Positions 45,375 through 56,235 of a stretch of 64,000 nt of DNA are shown piece by piece. Position 1 is the stretch's first letter; each line of letters opens with the position of its first letter. The position numbers were made by a program, and so were the translations under genes. The DNA lies in NCBI GenBank assembly GCA_030762935.1, contig CM060880.1, forward strand, positions 14,108,501-14,172,500, in the 5' to 3' direction. The notes under the pieces were generated by a model, which did no database searches, was not told the origin of the DNA, and worked only from the letters and a program-made list of their open reading frames with translations. The stretch is from Hymenopus coronatus. Its lineage: Eukaryota > Arthropoda > Insecta > Mantodea > Hymenopodidae.

Positions 45375-45850
45375 TTTGGAAAAAGATCCATGAGTGCATG
45401 CGTGTGTGCATGCATGTAAGTGTGTGTATCTGTGGACAGCATAGCTCAAAAACAAATAGTCCATTAAATACCAAACTTGGTATTTAAGTTTGGTATCTTT
45501 CAAGGATGCGACACAAAGATTCTCAAGAAAATTCCCCCACCCCAAACTACCCTTTATATGGGAAAAAATTTTGAACATTTTGATTTTCTCAAAAATGGCT
45601 AACGATTTTGATTAAAATCTCTAAAATTTAAGATATTTACATGCTAAATAAAATGTATATCTTGAATTTTCTGGGAATAGCCTCTAAAGACCTCTTTATT
45701 CCGGATGATTTTTATTGAAATTTGCACAACTCATAAACCATAAGCGATAGACAAAAGCTTACAACACAAAAAATGTAGATCACGATAAAATACACAATTT
45801 ATGTCATATACATATTTTTTGTGGAGTTGATCATTTTCCTGAAAACCTCT
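45375..45850 (+). repeat. R1 repeat, middle part
   Basis: It begins just before the microsatellite site (here mixed TG/CATG, 45391-45428) and stops after 'gtggagttgatcatttt'. Both ends are missing. Confidence 0.8.
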
Positions 45851-46065
45851 ACAGATATGAAATGATATGGTAGGGCATTGCTGGAATAAGTGTATTGCTC
45901 TTGAAGGCGATTATGTTGAAAAATGAAAATATTCATAAAACAATAGTTTTACTTTTTCATTACTAGGCAAGATATTTCCAGACAGCCCTACTATTTATAT
46001 GAATGGGTTAAATGTACCTTTAAATGCTTTGTTATCTATTTTCAACTTAATATTTATTTACATAG

Positions 46066-46115
46066 AATGTCCCAATGAGCATATTGCTCTAGGAATGACT
46101 GCCTTTAGTGAGGCG
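46066..46115 (+). other. Doubtful small exon candidate
   Basis: Fifty nt lie between 'ttatttacatag' and donor GTAAGC. They are open only in phase 1 (CPNEHIALGMTAF). The preceding visible exon of the YxxP gene would exit in phase 2 if spliced here, so it does not follow it directly. It could follow 37544-37633 as an alternative. Very uncertain. Confidence 0.15.
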
Positions 46116-46274
46116 GTAAGCAAAATACAAAGAATAAAATAAACACATACAAAAAGAAGTACATAAGTATACATTTTGTATATAACATATTTTTAACCTA
46201 TTTTGTGTGGGTATGTGATTAAACTTAATGCAATATTTCAACAAACACCATAAGGATTTTCTGTTGTCAATTTT

Positions 46275-46487
46275 TTAGGAATTACAATATTCCTCAAGTA
46301 GGTATTTGAAGAGTTTGTTTTTATATTGGGATAAGTTAAGCGATTCTTTGATGTTAAATGGGAGACTGTTGTATGTTTTGGTGGTACTTTGTAATATACT
46401 TTTTACTCCATATTTGGCAGAGTTAACTGACTCTATGGATATGTGATTGACTGATGTGAATATTTTTTTGTGTTTTGTGTTATGCAT
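46275..46487 (-). pseudogene. Non-LTR retrotransposon 3' coding end
   Basis: The 70-codon open piece resembles the very C-terminus of jockey/I-type reverse transcriptase ORFs. It has SAKYGVKSI, then TYNSLPFNIKESLNLSQYKNKLFKYLL and a stop. It is 5' truncated, as usual for such insertions. No tail or duplication is identified. Confidence 0.6.
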
Positions 46488-46711
46488 ATATTATCTATCT
46501 AATAACAGAGGTTGTTGCTTAACTTTTTGCAGTTATTGACTGGTAGTCTCAAATAGATTTCATCACAATGGAGACAGCCTCAGAAGTGAAAATGCTCATA
46601 ACAGAATAGGTAAGTTAATACAGGAGCACTGCAATGTCAATTAAAGTACTCCTTATTTATCTCACTTCTGAATAACTTAAATACCATATACCCAATGTTG
46701 TCATCACTGCT

Positions 46712-46900
46712 GGCCTCTGTAGTGTGTAGGTAGCATGTCCACTTCATATTTAGGGTGAGTTACCTGGATAACATTCTTTTTCTGGGGTTTTCCCTAATCC
46801 TGAGAAGATGAATGTTTAACTTTAAATCCATGGACCGAGCTTATTTGAGCATCATTTCACCAATTGCATTTGGGCTGATAGGACCTACCAGATTAATTGA
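46712..46900 (+). mobile_element. SINE-C, degenerate
   Basis: The head 'ctgtagtgtgtaggtagcatg' lacks the B-box stretch through deletion, then 'gttttccctaatcctgaga' and 'atttgagcatcatttcac' follow. An old copy. Confidence 0.7.
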
Positions 46901-47640
46901 TGTTTATGTTTTGTCTCTCTAAGCACATACTTAATGTGCCGCAAGTTGGATATTGTCCCTCTAATGGTAGGAGAATTGCACTTAATGTGATACCATCCTG
47001 ATGAGAGGACTTGAATACCAACTCTAGCAGCAGGTGCTGATGCTTATAGTTCAGAGTAGATTATGCAATAACAAAAATCATATTTATAAGTCACTCCTTG
47101 CTTGACACCAGAACAATAACACTGAACCACAGTCACAAGGTCTGTTGTGTTCTTATTCAGCTTGTCAAAAAAGAACAGAGTAACCTTTAAATGTTATTCA
47201 TTAATGTACTATTGGGGTGGGGGGGTGAAGGCTGGTTGCATATTGCAATACTATCACATTTAAAGGATTTTGATTTGCTTTCTCTTCCACAAATTATCAC
47301 GCCTCTTTCTCAGTAGAGAGCATTATGGCTTCAATATAGGCTCACTAGTCAACTATAACATTAAACATGCTCGTAGGCTTTCACGGCCAGTGCTATTAAT
47401 AAAATATAACATGTCCATGCTTGTAGGCCGTTGTTGAATAATAAAATTATTAAAATTTGACATTTCGTCCTCAGCTATGGAGAATATCCTCAGAAGGAAC
47501 CATGGCCTAAAAGCCTGGACATATATTTTATTAACTATAACAGTATTCTTGCTCTATCAAGATGTGGGAAATCACAGATAAAAATGAGCACCCAGAAGTT
47601 GCAACTTGATTCTTCAATAATATTATTAAGTAGAAGGTTA
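46901..47640. other. Spacer with a PLE-associated inverted motif
   Basis: At 47370-47520 the motif 'gtaggctttcacggcc' and a near repeat are followed by 'gtccatgcttgtaggcc', 'gacatttcgtcctc' and the inverted 'ggcctaaaagcctggac'. I recall similar strings at PLE or SINE ends in arthropods. A G-run lies at 47215-47225. No ORF. Confidence 0.4.
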
Positions 47641-47724
47641 ACAACAGTGATGTGTTTATCATTAGAAGTAATGAGCTGGACTTGTTAACACTACATCACT
47701 TAATTGTATTTTGTACTTGAAAAT

Positions 47725-47754
47725 GTTTCAGAAACGGTTTGTTTCCATTGTCAG
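47725..47754 (-). ncRNA. Hammerhead-like motif, mutated core
   Basis: The minus strand reads CTGACAA, then the stem II GGAAAC/GTTTCT, then GAAAC. The invariant G of CUGANGA is A here, which should abolish cleavage. Confidence 0.5.
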
Positions 47755-48023
47755 TATTTATCCAACTAGCTTCATCCGTGGTTTGTTGAGGTCAGTAGAC
47801 TGTCTATGTTGGCATCTTGTGTTTGTGAGCTGAACTTCCATAGTGAATTTCTTGGTGGTAAATCAAAATTTAACGTAGGTATGTGATTTGTTTTTTATGA
47901 TGAGCATCTTTTCATAAGTGTCGAGATCGGCTGATATCCGGCTGGTTTTATCAGTGTTATATTTGGTGTGATTTTATGATTGTTAGTCCAGAAATGATGG
48001 GCTATAGCAGATTTTTCTGTTTG

Positions 48024-49362
48024 TACGAGGGCCGTTCAGAAAGTAGCCTCCGATCGGTCACAGTGCGGGTAGTGGGGGGAGTAGCGACGCCATCTGTGCA
48101 TTCACGCACTCAGCAGGTCAGTCGGCATCAAGCCGTGGTCGAGTGAAAGTCGTACCTGCGCTAGTTTAGTGTTTGTGGCCGTTTGAAATGTGTACTGCAA
48201 TAGAAAACCCCGCCAAATGTGAAGTGCGTGCTGTTATAAGGTTTTTTACAGCCAAAGGATATTCTGCAGCAGCTATTCATCGTGAGCTTTGTGCCGTGTA
48301 CGGACCAAGAGTTATGAGTGAAGGAGTGGTCCGTGAATGGGTACGTTTATTTAAAAGTGGACGAGAAAACGTTCATGATGAAGAGAGGAGTGGTAGACCA
48401 TCATTGGTCACGGACGAACTCGTTCAGACAGTTGATGCAAAAGTTCGTGAAAACCGACGTTTCACAATGTCGGAGTTGTCTACTGATTTTTCACAGATTT
48501 CTAAGACTCTCTTGTACGAGATAGTGACAGCAAGATTGGGTTACCGTAAATTCTGTGCACGATGGGTGCCCAAAATTCTTACCGACCACCACAAAACTCA
48601 AAGAATGGCCTCTGCATTAGACTTTCTGTCACGTTATGAGGCCGAAGGTGAACTATTGTTAAACAGAATCGTGACCGGGGACGAAACCTGGATTAAGTAC
48701 GTGAACCCTGAGGCAATAGAACAATCAAAGACGTGGGCACATTCAAATTCGCCTACCAAACCAATAAAAGCCCGGCAAGATTTTTCTGCCCGAAAATTGA
48801 TGGCAACGGTGTTTTGGGATGCAAAAGGGGTGTTGTTGGTTGAATTCATGGAACGTGGGACGACCATTAATCAAGACGTGTACTGTGAAATACTAAAACA
48901 ATTACGACGGGCTATACAGAACAAACGCCGTGGTATGCTGACTTCCGGTATCGTTTTTTTGCACAATAACGCCCGTCCTCACTCTGCTCGCAGAACAACA
49001 GCCCTTCTTGAGTCCTTCAAGTGGGACGTTGTCAACCATCCACCTTACAGCCCAGATCTGGCGCCAAGCGATTATCACCTCTTCATGCATATGAAGAAAT
49101 GGCTCGGGTCCCAGCGGTTTGATGACGACGAAGAGCTCAAAGATGCGGTCACAGGCTGGCTCCAGGCACAAGCGGGTGATTTTTATGCAGAAGGAATTTC
49201 AAAGCTTGTGAACAGATACGATAAGTGCCTCAATCGTTATGGAAACTATGTAGAAAAATAGTGCAAAGATGTAGTTGTAAGATGTATATATTAAAATATT
49301 TTTATTTAACTTGGTGAATTTCTTGCAATCAACCGGAGGCTACTTTCTGAACGGCCCTCGTA
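48024..49362 (+). mobile_element. Mariner element with perfect 27-bp inverted repeats
   Basis: The element spans 48026-49360 (1,335 bp) between TA dinucleotides. Its two ends match exactly for 27 bp, beginning CGAGGGCCGTTCAGAAAGTA. Complete ends and an open transposase mark a recent insertion. It interrupts only one arm of the PLE palindrome. Confidence 0.97.
48173..49261 (+). CDS. Mariner transposase, full length but with a catalytic Asp to Asn change
   Basis: The 362-residue ORF covers the whole family. An N-terminal helix-turn-helix pair (AVIRFFTAKGYSAAAIHREL and VVREWVRLFKSGR) is followed by the linker ERSGRPS. The catalytic domain has Asp170 in VTGDETWIKY. The usual HDN of the second motif reads H-N265-N-ARPHS, and Asp300 lies in PDLAPSDYHLF. 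The 34-residue spacing to Asp300 fits the mariner D,D34D pattern. Asn265 (codon AAT, one G-to-A step from GAT) should stop strand transfer. DNA binding and mobilisation by another copy's enzyme remain possible. A second Met at residue 6 (48188) is the more family-like start. The downstream stop lies 99 bp before the element end. Confidence 0.96.
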   Translation: MWPFEMCTAIENPAKCEVRAVIRFFTAKGYSAAAIHRELCAVYGPRVMSEGVVREWVRLFKSGRENVHDEERSGRPSLVTDELVQTVDAKVRENRRFTMSELSTDFSQISKTLLYEIVTARLGYRKFCARWVPKILTDHHKTQRMASALDFLSRYEAEGELLLNRIVTGDETWIKYVNPEAIEQSKTWAHSNSPTKPIKARQDFSARKLMATVFWDAKGVLLVEFMERGTTINQDVYCEILKQLRRAIQNKRRGMLTSGIVFLHNNARPHSARRTTALLESFKWDVVNHPPYSPDLAPSDYHLFMHMKKWLGSQRFDDDEELKDAVTGWLQAQAGDFYAEGISKLVNRYDKCLNRYGNYVEK

Positions 49363-49679
49363 TTTCACACATCTAATGTGTTCTTCTTGTCCGGTTTGTA
49401 TACTTCTGTTTGTTTTTCTGATGTAAATCTTATTGCAATCTGAACAATAAACTCTGTATACACATGATTTTGTATGTTCTGGAATGGAGTCTTTTAAATT
49501 GTTGCACAGTAAGTTTTGGATACTGAAATTGTTTTTGGGGCTAAGGTAATATTAAATTTCTGGAAGACTTTGGCGAATTTTCGGTGAGATGTAGGATGAT
49601 ATGTGAATTTTCTGTTGTGTCAGTTTTGTGTTTTCTTTTACGCATTCTCTTTTCTCAGTAAATAATTAATAAACAAGAA

Positions 49680-50345
49680 AATTTGGAAATTTAAAAGACA
49701 AAAACACATAAAACTGATACAACAGAAAGATAAAACACAATTTATAAAATTTACTTATCATCCTACATTTCACCGAAAATTTGCCAACATCTTCCAGAAA
49801 TTTAATATTACCTTAGCCCCAAAAACAGACTCAGTATCCAAAACTTACTGTGCAACAATTTAAAAGACTCCATTCCAGAACATACAAAATCATGTGTATA
49901 CTATTGTTCAGATTGCAATAAGATTTACTTCGGAAAAACAAAAAGAAGTATACAAACCAGACAACAAGAACACATATGTGTGAAATACAAACAAACAGAA
50001 AAATCTGCAATAGCCCATAACTTCTGGACTAACAATCATGAAATCACACCAAATATAACACTGATAAAACAAGTCGGATATCAGCTGAACTCGACACATG
50101 GGAAAAGATACCCATTATAAAAAACAAATCACATACCTACATTAAACTTTGATTTACTGCCAAGAAATTCAGTATGGAAGTTCATCTCACAACCACAAGA
50201 TGCCACCACAGACAGTCTACCTACCTTAACAAATCACGGATCAAGCTAGTTGGATAAATGCTGACGATGGAAACAAACCGTTTCTGAAACATGTTCAAGT
50301 GAGAAAGATAGTTAAGCGATGTAGTGTTAAAAGTCCAACTCATTA
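49680..50345 (+). mobile_element. Penelope-like element, right arm of the palindrome
   Basis: This is an inverted copy of the left arm without the mariner, diverged by point changes and small indels. The same C-terminal PLE text reads on the plus strand (QKFNIT, CNNLKDSIPEHTKSCVY, then frameshifts). Heads of both arms meet at about 49630-49690. It ends shortly after a hammerhead-like core. Confidence 0.85.
50261..50295 (+). ncRNA. Hammerhead-ribozyme-like motif of the PLE right arm
   Basis: CUGACGA (50261-50267) fits CUGANGA. A 6-bp stem II (GGAAAC/GUUUCU, 5-nt loop) and GAAA (50286-50289) follow. A minimal stem III (AC/GU around AU) leads to triplet GUU at 50293-50295, an allowed NUH site. 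Stem II differs in sequence from the copy at 40448 but pairs equally well. Confidence 0.6.
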
Positions 50346-50599
50346 CTTCTATTGATTCTTCACCTTATACAGAATCTGTATTTCCACTCATGGCCATTTT
50401 CATGAAAATTGCACTGTTTTTAACTAGTTTTCTTCCCTCTCTGTGTGTCAGCTCATCAGCTGACATGAAAGGTGTGTTATACAGAGGTTGATGTATTGTG
50501 AGACCATATGTTTTTATGCTACAGTGTGTTAGTGCTGTTAAACTGTCAAAAAATGTAATATTTTAGTAGTAGAATCTTCATTTATGATTCCTGTGTGAC

Positions 50600-51923
50600 A
50601 AAAAACTCTTGCAGAGAAGTGAAATAGTGATTTAGAGATATATTCCCTCCTGTTCATGAGCCTCACAAAGAAATGGTTCGAAATCTTGTGAATAGATTTA
50701 AGGAAACAGCATCTATTCTTGATAAGAAACCAAAATTAATTTGTTGTATCCTTTGGGGGAAAAATTCAATGATATCAGAGAAAAGTTAGAACAAAGTCCA
50801 AAGAAATCTCTGAAAAAACTTTCACAGCAATGACGAATTATGCAAACCTTGGCTTACGAAGGCCATTTGATAAGTTCTTGGAATCACCAAGAATAGTCAT
50901 TGCTAGCACAATGAAATTCTGATGCAATGATTAGGCATTCTTTATGAGTACACAGGTGGTGTTTCAGAGCTGGGGTGGACAGCTGTGTTGTCAACAACTT
51001 ATTGTTACTCCCAGGTAAGAAATTTTGAAGATTCAAGCAGTGATAAAATACTTATTAAAGAAATTGTTGAAGCTGTAGGGATATCATGTGAAAGGACCGA
51101 GGAATTGTGTATGAAAAAATTATCTTCCAGATTGGTGCTGTGACTGTTAACAGAAGATCAGAAATGCACCAGAGTGCAAACTTCTGACAATGTTTGGCCC
51201 ATTTTCAGAAAAACTCACAAGATTTTTTGTGCTGGTTCATGATCACAGATGTAGTATGGGCCCATTACTCTATACCAAAAACAAAACAACAGTCGAAACA
51301 GTGATTCTCCACCTCTAAAGAAAGCAAAAGCAATACAGTCAGCCAGAAAGGTCATGGCATCAGTCTTCTGGAATGCCTAAAGGATATTGCTGATAGAGTA
51401 TCTTCCTAACGGTCAAACAATTATGGGAGAATACTACGCTAACCTCTGACGTGTTCTAACTACAGCAAACAATAGGCCAGGTTTAGCAAGGAAGAAAGTC
51501 ATCTTCCATTAAGACAATGATTGTCCACACATTTCATCTCAGGATGATTAAATCCAAGGGTTGCTTGATTTAATTGTCCTGGAGTAGCATCATTGTTGCC
51601 ATGGAAAAAATACACCAGTTGAGGCATCATTTGTTGCCCCACCCAACTTTTTGTCTGGTTTTCACCTTCATCAGACATCCATTCCGTCCCTAAACTCAAA
51701 AAGTTTACTTGTTGGACAGAGATTCTCTTCAAATGAAGAACTGATAGCAGGAGTTGACGAGTATTTTGCAGGAATATCATTTTCAAAATGGAATAAAGGC
51801 ATTGGAACATTAGACTAAGTGCATTAGAGTACAGGGAGACTACAATGAAAAATAACAATAGCTTGAATCAGGTCAATTGTTATTTTGGGTTTCTTTCTGA
51901 GAAGTTGTCAAACGACCCTCGTA
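50600..51923 (+). pseudogene. Old mariner-like transposon relic
   Basis: The right terminal repeat (minus strand TACGAGGGTCGTTTGACAAC, ending at 51921 with TA) and scattered coding remain in three frames. These include VRNLVNRFKETASILDKKPK near 50700, KQQSKQ then KKAKAIQSARKVMAS near 51290-51360, LLIEYLPNGQTIMGEYYANL, and RPGLARKKVIFH followed by a decayed DN motif near 51520. The left end is not found. It is far older than the element at 48024 and its transposase differs from it. Confidence 0.75.
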
Positions 51924-52337
51924 GAATGCCACTAAACTTTTAAAATTAAGTCCTGTAGCTTGGGGATTGCAGCTACACAATGTGAGTAGACTTACATACT
52001 GCAACTGCGTTTTGAATAATGCTAATGATTGCTGTATTGTTATAATGTTTGAAGGTATGAAGAATATTGAAATGAGTGTTAATACAAATGTTGTTAAAAG
52101 GTGTAATTAGGCTTACCAACTTCTGAACTCTGAATTCCAGGAGAAAATTAGATATAATAGTAAAGCTAGAAAAATTGATAAAAAAATAGTCATATGAACA
52201 TTTCCAGGCATCATTAAACTTTGACCACTATCAAACAATTGATTTCTCTTCTCCCTTCCGACTTCAACACTGCTGGCACACAAATCAAAACACTTCTATT
52301 TCCTTCTATGCACTGCCAACCCTTGTATATAACATGA
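51924..52337. other. No gene seen
   Basis: AT-rich spacer between two transposon relics. Confidence 0.4.
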
Positions 52338-52382
<45 letters not shown>

Positions 52383-52672
52383 TGCAGTAATAATACAATA
52401 TTAAAAGATTTATAATATTAGTGCGAGCATAATATTTATATTTACTATCTCGACTATAAATCCATCTTCTTTAGTCTCTTTTTAAAACTATTTACACTTT
52501 GAAGCAAAGTCTCCAGTAGCTTGGCAGGTACTTTCTTCCAGTTGTTTGCAAAGGAAAATTGACCTATGTCAGTTTTCTGTTCCCTATTTCTTATCTTTTT
52601 CGAGTGATCATTTCTCCCACAGTATAATGGTGTTAATAACTGCTTGGATATATCTTTCCATGCAGATTTCCC
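52338..52672 (-). pseudogene. Non-LTR retrotransposon 3' end with (TTA)n tail
   Basis: The minus strand is open from about 52672 to the TAG at 52454-52456. It reads GKSAWKDISKQLLTPLYCGR, then KIRNREQKTDIGQFSFANNW, KKVPAKLLETLL and FKKRLKKMDL. This matches the conserved last segment of insect-type jockey/I-clade reverse transcriptase ORFs. A 3' UTR of about 70 bp leads into a 14-unit (TTA)n tail (plus strand AAT repeats, 52338-52382), as such elements often end. It is 5' truncated. Confidence 0.75.
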
Positions 52673-53017
52673 CTTATAGGCTCTAATATGCTTGGTTCAT
52701 TAAGATTTTAGCTTCAGATCCCTTGACTGCACTTCCTTGTCACTCTGTAGGACTGCTCCACTCATTTAATTATATAAAAAAAAACCATCCTTTGCCTTTA
52801 CTTTATGGCTTAGGGCTCCCCAACAGTAGGCTAAGCCTTGCAATTTAGAGCCCCCCCACATTGGGCTCAACAGTATTTGTTGCTGATGTTGGCAGCACAT
52901 ACCTAGCCAATTTTGTCAATCATTTGTTGGCAACTCTTTGTTAGTGGATGGCATAACAAATGGAGTGAACGTCATCTAAAGAGAGAATGTGTTCATTGAA
53001 ATCATGACTGCATATAG
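52673..53017. other. No gene seen
   Basis: Slightly GC-richer spacer with short open runs; nothing supported. Confidence 0.35.
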
Positions 53018-53895
53018 AAAAATCTTATGTGTACCATTCACATGACTTTCTCTACATCTCTGCAACAAATTATTGTTAAAAAGCTTATACTTCTATTTAC
53101 TTCATGCTAATCAGAAAAAAATAGCAGATTATTACTTGCTTCCTGTAAGTAGAAGCGAAATAAGAGAGTACCATAGATTAAAGTGATAGTCAAAAGCTGG
53201 TTGCTATGTCACTGAAGTTCCTTTGTTTGTATGGAAAGCAGTTGACAAACTCCTGTATGAGAAAAGTATGTTTTTCATAGCAGAAACCAAAAACAAGGAA
53301 TGTCTCAAAAATGATGAACCCCGCGAAAAAAATGTATATAACATAAATTGTGTGTTTTAACCTGCTCTACATTTTTGGGTAGTAAGTTTTTGTCCATCTC
53401 TTACGGTTTAGCAGTTATTCAAAATTTCTTAAAATTCATCCAGGATAAACTACTCTTCAGAGGCTATTCCCAGAAAATTCAAGATATATATTTTATTTGT
53501 CAGGTAAATGTCTTTAATATATGATATTTTAATCAAAATCGTTAGAGCCATTTTTCAGAAAATCAAAATTTTCAAACAAAGTTCCACGTAAAGGGTAGTT
53601 TGGGGTGGGGGGATTTTTCTCAAAATTTTTGTGTCACATTCCTGGAAGATACCAAACTTAAATACCAACTTTGGTATTTTACCTACTTTTCGTTTTTGAG
53701 TTATTGTGTTCACAGACACACGGACACATGGACTCACTGACACACACACGTACCTGTTTGTGAAAATGCTTTTTTTTGGATATAGGGGACCCTAAAACCT
53801 ATATTTCTGGTGAAATCTCAGTATCAAATTTTTGGGTGGAGTGCAATACCTTTGCTATACACTATGTACATAGTAAGTGTAGAGAAAGTAAAAAT
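53018..53895 (-). repeat. R1 repeat, full length, reversed
   Basis: Complete with both ends. It is flanked by AAAAATC before the 'ttatgtg' end and by TAAAAATC after the palindrome, which may be a short target duplication in an A-rich site. The microsatellite site holds mixed AC repeats (53714-53752). Confidence 0.9.
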
Positions 53896-53910
53896 CACAA
53901 AAGTATGTTT

Positions 53911-54145
53911 TGCCCACCGGGTAGTGTAGTGGTAGTTTGTCTGCCTCACATTCAACAGGTCATGAGTTCGAATCTCGCTTAGGGAGATTGACCCAGGTAA
54001 AGTTTTTTTCGGGGTTTTCCCTTATCCTGAGAAGACGAATGTCAAGTAACTTTAAGCTCCATGAACCCCGAGATCATTTGAGCATAATTTTACCAATTTC
54101 ATTCATTGTCCGATATGACCAACCAGGTTAAAGGATGTTAAAAAA
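53911..54145 (+). mobile_element. SINE-C copy (family reference)
   Basis: SINE-C is a tRNA-derived SINE of about 235 bp. The A box lies in 'gggtagtgtagtggtag' and the B box is GAGTTCGAATCTC. The body has 'tttttttcggggttttccc', 'atcctgagaagacgaatgt', 'aagtaactttaagctcc', 'atcatttgagcat' and 'gtccgatatgaccaacc'. The 3' end is 'aggttaaaggatgtta' plus an A-rich tail, here followed by a TC tract at 54170-54192. Confidence 0.94.
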
Positions 54146-54192
54146 AAAATAAAAAAAAATAGTACTTTTTTCTCTCTCTCTCTCTCTCCCCC

Positions 54193-56235
54193 TACCCTCC
54201 TCTCTTCTCCCATTCAAAATTCCTTTATCTAGCTTAGGCAAGCAACAAAGAAATTAAAATTCTATTTCATGCACAAAGTTGAGTTTTAAATGTAGCAATA
54301 GTCTTAAGTGAAGCTGAAATCAAAGAGCACAAAATTAAGGCAAGATTATTGGTTACCGCATAATTTTAATTCAAATACTTCATAAGAAATCACTATTGAA
54401 GATTATACGTTCTCAGAATTTCTTCCTTAATATCAGTTAAAGCAGATAGTTTTAAATGCCATTTTCTAATATAACATCCTTTGTAAACCAACATTGAATA
54501 TTTGTATTGATTTTCCATTGCATATTACATAATATTAACAGTTGTATTCCTGTTATTCAGGTATATTTAAGTGTTTCCTTTATCTTTGAAGATATGTTTC
54601 TAATAATTGCAAAACTGCAGTAACAAATACCCATTTGAATATACCTAGAAAAATAAAGTGTAGATCTCTTTTTAGTTCATAGAAAAAAGCTCAACAATAT
54701 TCTCCTCTTTATTGGGACCATTGTTGTTCTTTATAATTGAGGGGGTCAGCGCAACAGTGGTCTAACCCAGTAAAAGATTTGCATCACACTAATAAAAATT
54801 GTTACGTATATCTCAACATTATGTTAACAGTACTCAATGTGTTGTTGTGTGATAATCTGTAAAAGTGTCAGTGAACAATCAGTTGGATTAAAATTGGGTT
54901 TTTGTTATTCTCAAAGAAACCAGGTGTGTTTAACTGAGTTATGCTCCATTTTTTTTAAAAAGATTGGTTAGGCCACTGTTGCACTGACCCCTTCAGAGAA
55001 GCAATAAGGCTATTTTACCAAAGACAGGTGCTGTATTATGAAACTGACAGTGTTTTATTTGTGCACAGCTAATTCAAAAACAAGACACTAACCTCTTTTG
55101 TTGCTAAGGAGTTAGATTATTTACATTCTTTAGCTTAAACATTTGATAACATCTTCATAAACTGGAATCTAAATTTATTGTACCTACATGCAATGCTGTA
55201 ATTAGTGAACTTCCAAGCTATTACATAGCTTCAATATGAGTACAAATCACAATCTCTACCAATAAGAACATGAAGATGTTAACAGATCAAAAATAGCTGC
55301 CAGAATACAAAAGTAAGTATTGCTTCCACAAAATATATTGCTTTGTCTCAAATTTTAGAATTTTTTGAAAGGTGTTATAACAAAAATTAAGTGCATTAAA
55401 GTTAAATATATGCTCTTTCAACACATTATTATGCACCTACTTTCAAAACCTTCACTTGAATTTTTCTGAAGCTTATATTTTTCTATATGTTACTTATTCT
55501 AAGTAATTATTAAGAGTATCTACCCAAGTTTCAGCACAGCTATATAATCTATCTTCTATCTATCCAGAATTAACTCTTAGCCTGTACTGATTTTGCCATC
55601 TTTGACTTTTTCTTGCAGTATTTTTTGTTTGTGTTAACATTTTGTTTTGGCATCCTTTCTGCAGATGCATAACAATTAACAATTGTGTACTAGCTGGGAT
55701 TTGTCACTTCATCACCATTTTCAACCATTTTCAGTCTCCCTTCTGGCCATGAGTGCCCCTACAATTTCCTCTGTGACCAAATGACTGCATCCAGAAATAT
55801 TTTCTCAATCATGTAACTTTTAAAATAAATAAATTAAAATGTATTGCTTTAATATACAAACTATCCTTTACCTACTTGCTTCATTTTGTTAAATTTAATC
55901 AATTAAAATGTATTCCATTCATGTGTAGACTATACTTTCCTGGCCCCATTCCAGTAAAATAAATAAATTAAAATGTATATGCAAACAAAAGGGGAAAATA
56001 ACAAAAAATTGAATACATGTGAGGAGAACTGACAAATTAAATCACATTTTTGTGACTCAATGGTTCCAACATTTGCTACCTCCTGGTGGTGGGGAAACCA
56101 ATATGGTCAGAGGGGAGGCTGAAAATGGTGAAGTGATTGAACCTGAGTAGTGTGCAGATGCCAAAACATGTTCTTTCCAACTGGTTTTGCATTGAAAGGC
56201 TATTTCTATAGGTGACTATATTCCTAGTTCTTTAT
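54193..56235. other. No gene seen; short AATAAAT-rich repeats
   Basis: About 2 kb without a supported ORF or known repeat. At 55825-55980 the string 'aaattaaaatgtat' recurs three times beside 'actatcctttacc'-like motifs, perhaps related to the tandem pair at 44.7-45.0 kb. Confidence 0.35.

Larger units (their letters stand above)
47640..49650 (-). mobile_element. Penelope-like element, left arm of a palindrome, split by mariner
   Basis: On the minus strand, 49650-49361 joined to 48025-47640 reads as a PLE C-terminal coding end. Recognisable parts are CNNLKDSIPEHTKSCVY, SDCNKIYIRKTNRSIQT, EKSAIAHHFWTNNHKITPN, and NFDLPPRNSLWKFSSQ. The GIY-YIG core is recognisable but broken. A mariner (48026-49360) sits inside it, splitting a GTGTGAAATACAAAC stretch at TA. 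The hammerhead motif at the low end has CTGACAA in place of CTGANGA. Confidence 0.85.
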
